The notes under the pieces were generated by a model. The model had not been told where the DNA came from and ran no database searches. It worked only from the letters and a program-made list of their open reading frames with translations. A DNA stretch of 64,000 nt from Limnohabitans sp. GTDB taxonomy: Bacteria > Pseudomonadota > Gammaproteobacteria > Burkholderiales > Burkholderiaceae_C. The stretch lies in NCBI RefSeq assembly GCF_023910625.1, contig NZ_JAAVVW010000003.1, positions 62,001-126,000 on the forward strand, read 5' to 3'. This document shows positions 8,262 to 17,400 of the stretch, piece after piece (the stretch's first letter is position 1; every line of letters starts with the position of its first letter). Position numbers and translations under genes: made by a program.

Positions 8262-8911
8262 GCGGAGCAAACCACCACGAAGACGGCAGTTTCTGGCCAG
8301 CCTATGTGGATGCCATCACCAACGTCATGCTCAACATCCTGTTTGTGGTGGCGGTGTTTGCCTTGGCCCTGAACACCGTGGTGAAAGATGCGCCCAAAGA
8401 AAAGTCCATTGAAGCTGTCAGCAACCCAGACAAACAAGAATTGCAAGATGTGCCGCAGGCCCAAGAGGCGCCACCCCAGCCTTTGTTTGTGCAAGAAAGT
8501 CCCCCCCAGGGCGGCGACAAGCCCGCTGCTGTGCGCTGGGCCATCTTGCGCCAAGACAGCGCGGGCGAAGGCCTGGTGCGCTTTGACTTTGGGCCCGGCA
8601 ACTCCCGCCTCAGCGCTGCCGATGACAGCGCCGTGCGCGACACCCTGCGCAAAATTTCCACAGCCCAAACCGCCCCGCAGTGGCTCATTTGGGTCAGCGT
8701 GAACACGCGCAACGCCGTCGAGGCGCGCCAAGCCTATCAGCGCGCCATGGCGATACGCAACGCCCTGATCGATTCGGGCCAGCCCCCGCCAGCCATCGAA
8801 GTTCGGCTGCTCGACAGCGGGCAGGACCTGCAAGCCGCAGGCCAGCAAACCGTGTGGTTGGCGCGCAGCCCGCCAGGCAACCCGCCAGGCAGCCCGCCCG
8901 CCCCCGGTTGA
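8258..8911 (+). CDS. MotB/SiiA-like membrane protein with conserved Asp
   Basis: This 217-residue protein has a single N-terminal membrane helix (AITNVMLNILFVVAVFALAL, about 19-38) preceded by Asp18 in WPAYVD, the position of the proton-carrying Asp in MotB, ExbD and SiiA. A linker rich in Pro, Gln and Glu (40-90) leads to a degenerate OmpA-like periplasmic domain (about 105-200), and the C-terminus is a PG-rich tail. It is translationally coupled to the preceding paralogue. The MotA-like partner starts 65 bp downstream. The pair may form a hetero-oligomeric peptidoglycan-contacting stator. Confidence 0.78.
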   Translation: MSGANHHEDGSFWPAYVDAITNVMLNILFVVAVFALALNTVVKDAPKEKSIEAVSNPDKQELQDVPQAQEAPPQPLFVQESPPQGGDKPAAVRWAILRQDSAGEGLVRFDFGPGNSRLSAADDSAVRDTLRKISTAQTAPQWLIWVSVNTRNAVEARQAYQRAMAIRNALIDSGQPPPAIEVRLLDSGQDLQAAGQQTVWLARSPPGNPPGSPPAPG

Positions 8912-8975
8912 GCGCACGCCCCCCAAGCCCCGATTTTTAACGGCCCAAACCTTTCCCCACACTGAGAGCCCCCTG

Positions 8976-10448
8976 ATGTCTATCGCCAAGTTATCAAAAC
9001 AGCAGTACTTTTTCCGTGTGCTGGGGTACGGTGTGAACGCCATCGCGCCCACCATGATCGTCATCGTGGCTACGGTCACACTTTTCTGGAACGCGGTGGT
9101 GGCCTCCATCGTCTCCACGCCGCACCCCGAGGTGGTCTATCTTATTTTTGGGGGCTTCTTCATGGGGCTCATCCTGTCCTGGTACAGCCTGCTGCGCTTT
9201 ATTCGGGAAGAGTCCTACTTGCGGCGCTGGCAAAAGACCGGCAAAGAAGACCGTGCCAGCCTGCTCGAAAGCACCCAATGGGTGCCCCAACTGTCGCCGC
9301 TGTACAACCTGTTGTCGGGCAAAGCGGTGCTGCCCCTGCGCATGCGCCAGGCCGCCGTAGAAAACGAGATGCTGGAGTTTGAAAAAAGCATTGGCAGCCA
9401 GCTCACACTGCCGGGTTTTTTGGGGGGTGCCCTGATTGGTCTGGGCCTGGTGGGCACTTTCATTGGCTTGCTGGGCACGCTGGACGAGCTCGGCAACCTG
9501 TTTTCTGCGCTCATGGGCAACAGCTCGGCAGGTGCCACCCAGGCCGACATGTTCAAGGACATGCTGCAAAAGCTGCAAGCCCCCATGCGCGGCATGGGCA
9601 CCGCCTTTGTGGCGTCCTTGTACGGCCTGATGGGCTCTTTGCTGTTGGGCATGGTGGTCATGTCGGTGCGCAAAACCGGCGGCCAGGTCGTCAAGGCCAT
9701 CCGTGAAAGCGTGCGCGACTACGACTATGGCGCTGGCAGCGAGGGCGTCCTTGCCCTGCAAGCCGACACCGAACTGGCCTGGGCCGAATCCGAGCGCTGG
9801 AACGCCATGTTTCAGCAAATGCGCGAGCGCAATGAGACCCTCACGGCGCTGATGCTGCAAATGCAGGATGAAACCCGAGGCGTGCTGCGCTCAGCCGAAG
9901 ACCTCAACCGCACCATGCGCGAACGCAATGATCTCGACGGCGTGATTGCGCGCGTCATTGCTGACGGCACCCAGATGGTGGCCAAAGCCACCGACCATTA
10001 CCAAAGCCTGCTGGAGTCGGCCACGCAAACCCGCCAAGACATTCAGAGCATGGTGGCCGCCACCGTCAACATCAACCAGACCCTGCAAGAGCGCAACCGC
10101 ATTGACGCCATGGTGCACCAGGTCATGGCCGCGGGGCCGCACTGGATGGACGCCTGGGACCAAATGGGCACCCAACTGCGGCAAATTCACCACCAGGACC
10201 AGACGCAACACCAGCAACACCGCGCCTTGCAGTCTGAGACCAACCTGCACCTCAAACTCATGGCCGAGGCCCTGGTGCGTTCAGAGGCCAGCCAGACCCT
10301 GCTGGGCAACAAACTGCTGCAAAGCCAAAGCCTGCAACAAACAGAACAACAAGCCCTGCGCGAGAGCCTGTTGGCCTGCAAAGACACCTTCGAAGAAGTG
10401 GGAGCCAAGCTGCGCATACAGCTGGGCCTGCAGCAGACACACATCTGA
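8976..10448 (+). CDS. MotA/TolQ/ExbB-family proton channel protein with long coiled-coil tail
   Basis: This 490-residue inner-membrane protein has four predicted helices (about 17-45, 52-75, 146-172 and 206-232). The family core is GLGLVGTFIGLLGTL in helix 3 and MGTAFVASLYGLMGSLLLGM in helix 4. Residues 240-490 form a long Gln/Glu/Arg-rich, probably coiled-coil cytoplasmic tail; such tails are known in ZorA and some SiiB-like proteins. It lies between two MotB-like genes and the adhesin (16 bp gap), so I infer a channel that couples proton flow to adhesin secretion or retention. A fossil of its tail (residues 341-373) is found at 19133-19228. Confidence 0.85.
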   Translation: MSIAKLSKQQYFFRVLGYGVNAIAPTMIVIVATVTLFWNAVVASIVSTPHPEVVYLIFGGFFMGLILSWYSLLRFIREESYLRRWQKTGKEDRASLLESTQWVPQLSPLYNLLSGKAVLPLRMRQAAVENEMLEFEKSIGSQLTLPGFLGGALIGLGLVGTFIGLLGTLDELGNLFSALMGNSSAGATQADMFKDMLQKLQAPMRGMGTAFVASLYGLMGSLLLGMVVMSVRKTGGQVVKAIRESVRDYDYGAGSEGVLALQADTELAWAESERWNAMFQQMRERNETLTALMLQMQDETRGVLRSAEDLNRTMRERNDLDGVIARVIADGTQMVAKATDHYQSLLESATQTRQDIQSMVAATVNINQTLQERNRIDAMVHQVMAAGPHWMDAWDQMGTQLRQIHHQDQTQHQQHRALQSETNLHLKLMAEALVRSEASQTLLGNKLLQSQSLQQTEQQALRESLLACKDTFEEVGAKLRIQLGLQQTHI

Positions 10449-10464
10449 AGACTGGAGCTAAATC

Positions 10465-10995
10465 ATGGCCGATCCCAAAACCATCGCTGCAACCCAGGTC
10501 ATCCGCTTGCCCATGCGAGCGGCAGAAATCGCCTCGGTGCGGGTGCTGGACACCGACCTGATCGTCATCCTCAAGTCTGGCCAGCGCGTGACCATCCGCG
10601 ACGGCGCGATGCGCGCCATGATCGACACCAACCTGCGCATTGCCTTTGCCGACGGCGAAATACGCGCCGCTGACTTGCTCAAACAAGTGGGCACTGTCCA
10701 GGCTGACGCCTTGTCCGACCTGTCGGTGGCCAGCAAAGACGCTGCCGCCACCGCCGATGCCAGCAAAACGCCAGACGCCAACGCGCCCGGCAAACCGCTG
10801 GATGTGCTGAGCAGCAACGCAGAACTCAACAAAAACATCACCGACTTACTGACCAAACAACAAACCCAAATTGAATTGTTGTCGCGCCAGCTAGAGGCCT
10901 TCAGCAGCAACATCGAAGGCAAATTGACCCAAATCATCCAGCCAGACGCGGCAAGCCAGGCCCCGGCGGCCGCCAAAAGCGGCTTTCTCGCCTAA
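10465..10995 (+). CDS. BapA prefix-like domain protein (adhesin fragment 1)
   Basis: This 176-residue frame starts behind GGAG and shows the Bap/LapF prefix pattern: VRVLDTDLIVILKSGQRVTI followed by RDGAMRAM and FADGEI. A predicted coiled coil follows (about 115-155, NITDLLTKQQTQIELLSRQL). The prefix is thought to stay in or near the cell envelope and anchor the adhesin. Reading ends at TAA 10993. Removing one T there restores the frame into the Gly/Ala-rich linker (NISPAWGALGAL), so this is the true N-terminus of the large adhesin and not a separate gene. Confidence 0.75.
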   Translation: MADPKTIAATQVIRLPMRAAEIASVRVLDTDLIVILKSGQRVTIRDGAMRAMIDTNLRIAFADGEIRAADLLKQVGTVQADALSDLSVASKDAAATADASKTPDANAPGKPLDVLSSNAELNKNITDLLTKQQTQIELLSRQLEAFSSNIEGKLTQIIQPDAASQAPAAAKSGFLA

Positions 10996-11017
10996 CATTA
11001 GCCCGGCCTGGGGCGCT

Positions 11018-11521
11018 TTGGGCGCCTTGGGCGCCGCGGGCGCCGCGGGCGGCGGCGGCGCAGCGGCGGCTGCGGCGGTGGTCTCTGCGGCCTCCTCAGG
11101 CCCGGTCAACCTGTCCTCGCTGTCTCTCACGGGTACTGTCACCCTCGGCCCGATGCTGGCCGCCAACCAGCTGCGCGTGGTGGCTTATGACCGCGACGGC
11201 AAAATACTGGGCAGCGACGAAACGGTGGAGGGCACCACCGGCGCTTTTGAAATCAAAATCACCAACGGCTACAGCGGCGTTGTCATTTTCAAGGTACTCG
11301 ACGGCAACCCCAACGACGCCGACTACATGGACGAAGCCACCAAGACAGGCTTGAGCCTTGGTAAAACAGGGGCACTGCCAGACCTGCGTGCCATCGTTGT
11401 CACCGAAGGCATTGTTCCCAAAACAGTCCACATCAACCCCCTGACCGAACTGGCGGCAGTCAAGTCCGGCCTGGCCGAGGGCTCGGTGGTCACCATCCAG
11501 GTCCTCTGGCAGAGCTCCTGA
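11018..11521 (+). CDS. Adhesin fragment 2: Gly/Ala linker and carboxypeptidase-regulatory-like domain
   Basis: This frame continues the adhesin after the shift at 10993. The start is nominal. A GAAGAAGGGGAAAAAA linker is followed by LTGTVTLGPMLAANQLRVVA, a beta-rich domain that resembles the domain after the prefix of other Bap-like proteins, and a conserved-looking PLTELAAVKSGLA segment. The frame stops at 11519. The continuation (AELLTISRALAKTLELSTTG) is in another frame from about 11509, consistent with one lost base. Confidence 0.6.
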   Translation: MGALGAAGAAGGGGAAAAAAVVSAASSGPVNLSSLSLTGTVTLGPMLAANQLRVVAYDRDGKILGSDETVEGTTGAFEIKITNGYSGVVIFKVLDGNPNDADYMDEATKTGLSLGKTGALPDLRAIVVTEGIVPKTVHINPLTELAAVKSGLAEGSVVTIQVLWQSS

Positions 11522-11609
11522 CCATCAGCAGGGCCCTGGCCAAAACCCTGGAGCTCAGCACCACGGGCCAACTGCTGTCAGACATTGCCGTCATCCCCAC
11601 CAGTCAATC

Positions 11610-11880
11610 TGGAACGGCAGCCCCAATGCCGGCGCCAACCCGGCCGGCAAACTGCTCGACACCATCTCCCAGTTGGAAAGGTTAAACAACTTCACCAGTC
11701 CGACAGCCGCCATCGCAACCGTGGCAGGCCAGCTCCAAGAAGTAGATCTCGCCCGCGGCGAATCCGGATTTAAAGACCCCACTGTCACGAATGTGGCGCA
11801 GTTCCAGACGGCCGTGCTGCAAACGCCGCCCACCATTGCCGGCGTGACTTTCAGTGCCGACACCGGCGTCTCTGGCCGAC
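11610..11880 (+). pseudogene. Adhesin fragment 3: continuation in a shifted frame
   Basis: From TGG 11610 the sequence reads WNGSPNAGANPAGKLLDTIS and continues through a helical stretch to GVTFSADTGVS. Two more shifts (removing one G near 11874 and one T near 11896) are needed to join it to the Ig-like repeats that start near DLITSN-GTQNITV. Three indels within 300 bp contrast with none in the flanking housekeeping genes. Confidence 0.6.
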
Positions 11881-12022
11881 CTGATCACCAGCAATTGGCA
11901 CCCAGAACATCACCGTCAAATTCTCCAAAGCCCTGGAAAGCACCAGAACCCTGTCCTGGAAAACCACCGACGCTGCTGTCTGGAGCACAGGCGTTGCAGG
12001 CAACGGCACCGACACCCTGGTC

Positions 12023-14461
12023 TTGACCGGCGCGAGCCTGTCCAGCGGCAGCAGAACGCTGCAATTCAGGTACACCAGCACAGCCACCAGCCTGAGCGAA
12101 GCCGCGCAAGTCAATACCGGCGTCAACCTGGTCTACATCCTCGATACCACGGCCCCCACCACGCCGGTGGTGACCGGCCTGGGTTTTAGCGTTGACAGCG
12201 GCACCAGCGGCACCGACCTCATCACCAACTCAGCGGCGCAAACCGTTAGCGGCACCATCACCAGCGCGGTGTTCGCCACAGAGCGCATCTTTGGCTCGGT
12301 CGATGGCGGCAGCAACTGGAGCGAAATCACCAACCGCAGCACCAGCAGCGTCACCGGCGCAACCACTTTCAACTGGAACGTTGCCGCCCTGGTCAATCAA
12401 ACCGCCCCTGGCACCAAAAGCCTGGTGTTTCAGGTGCGAGACGCTGCCGGCAATATCAGCAGCAACAGCAATGCAACCCCCTACGTGCTCGACACCACAG
12501 TGCCGGACAACAGCATCGACCTGAGCACCATCACCATCTCAGCAGACACCGGCACACCGGGTGACTTCAGAACCGCCACCAAAGTACAAACCATCACCGC
12601 CCAATTGGGCAAACGGCTTGACATCACCCAAGCCAACGGTGAAACCCTCTGGGGCAGTGTGGACAACGGCACCACCTGGACAGACCTGAATGGCAGCATT
12701 GTCAACCTGAGTACCGGTGGGCGCAACCTGGTCTGGACCAATGTGAGCCTGATCGAGGGCGACAACACCATTGTCTTTAAAATCACCGACGTGGCTGGCA
12801 ACACGCTGGCCGCCCTGGGCAACCGAACTTATTTTTTGGAAACCTTGCCCCCGCCACCCACCTTGACGCTGGCCGCAGACACCGGCGTCAATACCAACGA
12901 TGGCATCACCCGCAACGGCCGCTTTAACGTCACAGACGTCCTGAGCGGTCATACCTGGCAATACAGCCTCGATGGCGGCACCACCTGGACAACTGGAAGC
13001 GGCACCTTCTTTATCGCCCCTGCAGACAGCTATGCCTTGGGCGCCATCCAGTTGCGCCAGACCAGCGAGGGCGGCCTGGTCAGTGCGGTTGACAAAACCC
13101 TCAGAGCCATCACCATTGACACCAGCGCGGCTGCACCCACTCTGGCGCTGGCCGCAGACACCGGCACCTCTAACGTTGACTTCGTCACCAACAACGGCAC
13201 CATCAACGTCACGGGCCTGGAAGACGGGGCCACCTGGCGCTACAGACTGGGCGGCGGTGACTGGCAAACCGGCGGCGCGGTGTTGGCGGGCGGCAGAAGC
13301 AGCTTTGTGCTGCCCAGCTCGGGCCTTCTCGGCACCCGCTACGAGGCCTTCGACATTCAGGTCGAGCAAACCGACCGGGCCGGCAACACCAGTGCCATCA
13401 CCAGCTACGCCAACGCCGTCACGGTGCGCACCACCCCGCCAGTCATGGCCTTTGCATCAGGAGGCGGGCTCAGCCTCTCGGCAGACAGTGGCACCACGAT
13501 CACCGGCATTTACGACGCCGGCACCTCCCCACAAAACACCGACTGGATCACCAACGAAACCAGCCAGACCATCCGCGCCACACTGAGCAGCGCCCTGGCT
13601 CTGGGAAACACCCTGCTGGGCTCGATCAACAACGGGGGCAGCTTTATCTCGCTGAACAGCAGCTTGACAGGCGCCAGCCTGAGCTGGACGGGCGTAAACT
13701 TGCTCACCACCAACAGCGCCAACAGCCGCATCATCCTCAAAGTGGTGGACATTGCCGGCAATGAGAGCGTGCTTGTTAACCAGGCTTACACAGTGGACAC
13801 CACAGAATCCAACGTCGCCCTGGCCAGCGGTGCCGCCATCAGCTTAAGCAACCAGGGCATCGGTACTGGCGGACGCTTTTACACCACCGCCAGCGAACAG
13901 CGCATTCAAGTCAACCTCACCCGCTCTTTGGTCACCGTCGGCGACAACCAAGAAACCCTGTGGGCCAGCACCGACACCGGCACCAGTTGGGTCGACATCA
14001 CGACTTACCTCAACCGTAGCAGTTCTCTGGACTGGCCCCTATCTGCCAGCGGCACCGCCCTGACCGTCAGGTGCCAACCAACTGCGACTCAAAGTCACCG
14101 ACAAAGCCGGCAACGCCACATCCATTGCCAACGTGGCCTACACCCTGGTCACCACCAGCTACCTGACCGGCCTGACTCGCTCGGCGGTAGCAGACCTGGG
14201 CAGCGATGTCGCCCTCCTGACCGCTGCACAAGTGGCGCAACTGGGCCCAACCCAACTCGAGGGCCTGACGGCTGCGCAAATTGGTCAGTTGGCCAGCGCC
14301 AGCCCAAGCCGCCTGACCGGCCTGAGCGCCGAGCAGATTGGGTTTTTGGGCACAGACATCACCGGCCTGTCGGCTGCACAAGTGGCCGCGCTTTCTACCA
14401 CCACCCAAATTGGCGGCCTGACGGCTGCGCAGATTGCTGCGCTGAGCACGACGCAGTTTGA
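12023..14461 (+). CDS. Adhesin fragment 4: bacterial Ig-like domain repeats
   Basis: In this frame I see about five or six Ig-like domains of roughly 90-130 residues. Recurrent elements are DTTAPTTPVV, L-x-ADTG-x-x-x-x-DFVTNNG, GATW-x-Y-x-x-DGGTTW and VRDAAGN. Such domains build the extracellular stalk of Bap/SiiE-type adhesins. The real frame runs from about 11897 to 14069. Beyond that the ORF is out of frame (Arg/Pro/Gln-rich), and an extra A near 14069 moves the gene into the next frame at GANQLRLKVTDKAGNATSIA. The start given is only the first available start codon. Confidence 0.7.
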   Translation: MTGASLSSGSRTLQFRYTSTATSLSEAAQVNTGVNLVYILDTTAPTTPVVTGLGFSVDSGTSGTDLITNSAAQTVSGTITSAVFATERIFGSVDGGSNWSEITNRSTSSVTGATTFNWNVAALVNQTAPGTKSLVFQVRDAAGNISSNSNATPYVLDTTVPDNSIDLSTITISADTGTPGDFRTATKVQTITAQLGKRLDITQANGETLWGSVDNGTTWTDLNGSIVNLSTGGRNLVWTNVSLIEGDNTIVFKITDVAGNTLAALGNRTYFLETLPPPPTLTLAADTGVNTNDGITRNGRFNVTDVLSGHTWQYSLDGGTTWTTGSGTFFIAPADSYALGAIQLRQTSEGGLVSAVDKTLRAITIDTSAAAPTLALAADTGTSNVDFVTNNGTINVTGLEDGATWRYRLGGGDWQTGGAVLAGGRSSFVLPSSGLLGTRYEAFDIQVEQTDRAGNTSAITSYANAVTVRTTPPVMAFASGGGLSLSADSGTTITGIYDAGTSPQNTDWITNETSQTIRATLSSALALGNTLLGSINNGGSFISLNSSLTGASLSWTGVNLLTTNSANSRIILKVVDIAGNESVLVNQAYTVDTTESNVALASGAAISLSNQGIGTGGRFYTTASEQRIQVNLTRSLVTVGDNQETLWASTDTGTSWVDITTYLNRSSSLDWPLSASGTALTVRCQPTATQSHRQSRQRHIHCQRGLHPGHHQLPDRPDSLGGSRPGQRCRPPDRCTSGATGPNPTRGPDGCANWSVGQRQPKPPDRPERRADWVFGHRHHRPVGCTSGRAFYHHPNWRPDGCADCCAEHDAV

Positions 14462-17400
14462 TGCGCTGAGCACGCCGCAGCTCGCCGCCCTGACAGAGGC
14501 GGCCATTGGCGGCATGACCAGCGGACAGGTCGGCACCCTGATCGCCGCCGATGTTCAAGCCCTGGGCACTGACATCAAGGGCCTGACAACTGCAAACGTG
14601 ATATTGCTCAGTACCGGCCAAGTGCAGGCCCTGACGACCGCCCAATTGCAGGCCCTGACTAACACCCAAGTGAAGGCCCTGACTACCGCCCAAGTGCAGG
14701 CCCTGACTAACACCCAAGTGCAGGCCCTGACTAACACCCAAGTGCAGGCCCTGACTACCGCCCAAGTGCAGGCCCTGACTACCGCCCAAGTGCCGGCCCT
14801 GACTAACACCCAAGTGCAGGCCCTGACTAACACCCAAGTGCAGGCCCTGACTACCGCCCAAGTGCAGGCCCTGACTACCGCCCAAGTGCAGGCCCTGACT
14901 ACCGCCCAAGTGCCGGCCCTGACTAACACCCAAGTGCAGGCCCTGACGACGACCCAAGTCGCAGCCCTCACGCCTACACAAGTGGCCGCGCTGACACTGG
15001 CGCAAGTGCAGATCCTCTCGACGCCCCAACTGAACGCGCTGAACAGCGCCGGCCTGCTCGACGACATCACCCAACCGCTTTCCTCATTACAAGTCAATGC
15101 TCTGGGCCTGACTGCGGTGGACACCACAGACAAGCTCGCCCTCTTCAACAGCGCACTGCAAGCCGCCAGCGGTACGGCCCAACTGAACCTCAACAACATG
15201 GCCAGCGGTGCCGCAGCCGTGGTGGCTGCTGTCAATGGCGGCGCCCTGACGGTGGCCAACCTGACAAACCTCGGCTTGACCGGCGTGACCAGCACCAACC
15301 TGGAAGCCATACGCACCAGGATAGATGCCACCAGCACCGGCACCGATGCCAGCCTGGCCAACAGCATGTCCGAGTTGCGCGCCATTGTGGTCAACGCCAG
15401 TGGCGAGCTCGCTGACCGCAACCTGAACGCCCAAGAAGCGGCTGACGGCGTGACCGTGGCCGTCGCCCTTGACGGGGCTTCGGTGGGTCAGACCATCACC
15501 TTAACCTTGCCGGGCTCCGGCAGCGGGACGCAGCAGACAATCTCGCGTGCCGTGACCAGTACCGACCTGACCAACGGCTTTGCATCCATCAACATCAGCC
15601 AACAGCAGCTCATTGACTCCGGCCCGGGCAACAAAGCCGTGACGGCCAGCATCGGCGGCGGTCTCGCCTTTGCTGTGGATACCTTTGTTTATGACATCAT
15701 AGCGCCCACGGCCACCGTTGGCAGCGCCACCTATTTCGCCAACGCGCAGGAAGGCTCTACCAACCTCACAGATGCTACGGGCTTTACCAGCCGCACCATC
15801 GTTTTGACCGGCACCAACTTCAGCACTTTGCTGGAAGCCGGTGAAAACGCCACCACCAACATCAAAGCCCGGCTCGACTGGAGCAAACTGTCTTACGACT
15901 TTGATGGCAACGACACCGGCGTGGACGGCAGCACCTACCTTGGTGCTGACGGCAAGCTCTACGGTGCGCGCGGCGCATTCACCGTCAACGACATCGAGAG
16001 CGCCTTCGTCACCAACGGCACCACGCTCACCATCAAGCTCACCTCAGCCAAGGCCCGGGCGCTGGAAAGCTATAACGACTTCACGAAGGGCGATTACTTT
16101 GGTGCCGACAGCAATGCCAACAACACCTACTGGACCAGCGGCACAGGCGCAGGCAAAGGCAACCAGGCCGACACCATTGACGTGCTGAGTGGTTTTTTAA
16201 GGGATACCGCAGGCAATGCCAGTACGAATTCCACCGCCGATGCAGCCATCACCTACGCCGGCCCGGCGCAAACCATCAGCTTGGGCGCCGGCAACGGCAA
16301 CCTGCTCGCCCCCACCGTGGTGGCGGTGAACACCGGCACGCTGGCAGCGCCGGTGTGGGTCAACAAAACCTTTTACCACTGGGACAGGTCAGGCGATGGC
16401 ACGATTAGCGGCGACTTCGTGACCCACGATACGCTGGACGGTTTGTTTTACCGCAACAGCAACTTTACCGGTGGTACTGCGGGGGCAGACACCACGTCGG
16501 GGGGGTTCAACACCACAGACTTCCGCTATGGTGACCTGACCACTTTCAACAACATCCAACTGGCACTGCCAACGGCGGCCGCCAGTGGCGATGGTGCTGG
16601 TCTTTCAATATCAGCCAACGATGCAAACAACCAGCGCTCAGACTTGAGGGCCGTTTGGGACCAGTTCAACACCAGTAGCACCACTGGGAGCACTGGCGGG
16701 GGTGGCACCCCACCGGGGTGGTCAACAACCGACCGCCTTTGGGCTGCCGACCAAACCAGCGGTGGCGCGCATACTGCCGTCACGCTTTTCAATGGGTATA
16801 TCCATAACAATGTTGATACTTTCGTTACGGGCTGGAACACCGCGCTGCAATTGTCCAACCCCACTCCCACTGTCTCTGGCGTCACCTACTACGGCAACTA
16901 CGCCAACGAAGCCAATTTTGCCGCGGGTGCCCTGACCCGCACCATGGTGATCAATGGCACCAACTTTAACCAACTGCTCGACATGGTGAACAGCGGCGAC
17001 ACCATGGGCGCCAATGGCACCGACATCAAAGCCCGGCTGGACTGGAGCAAGTTCACTTATGATTTTGATGGCAACAGCACCAATGGTGTACAGACCGCAG
17101 CTGCAGGCACCTTCACCCTGGCCGACATCGAAAGCGCCCGTGTCACCAGCAGCAACACACTGGCCATCAAGTTCACCAGCGCCAAAATCACCGCGCTGGA
17201 GGCCTACAGCGGCGATTCATCGGGCGGAGACTTTGGCGAACTGGACGCCAATGGCCAAACACAGCGGGACTACTTTGGTGCCGACAGCAACGCCAACAAC
17301 AGCTACTGGCTGACCAACACCGGCGCAGGCAGGGGCCTGGGCAACCAGGCCGATGGCGTGGACATCGTCAACGGCTTTTTCAAAGACGTGGCGGGCAATG

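Noticed and set aside
7695..10448. Zorya anti-phage system (ZorA/ZorB-like genes)
   Set aside because: The MotA-like protein with a long tail and MotB-like partners recall ZorAB, but no ZorC/D/E helicase or nuclease genes are present, and the neighbours are a type I secretion system and an adhesin.
10990..11000. Programmed frameshift or phase-variable tract at the first adhesin break
   Set aside because: There is no homopolymer, short tandem repeat or slippery heptamer there; the break is cured by removing a single T, and many more unrelated indels follow.
14622..14990. Regular repeats that might suggest a CRISPR array
   Set aside because: The 24-bp units are contiguous, have no spacers and are in frame within the adhesin coding sequence.
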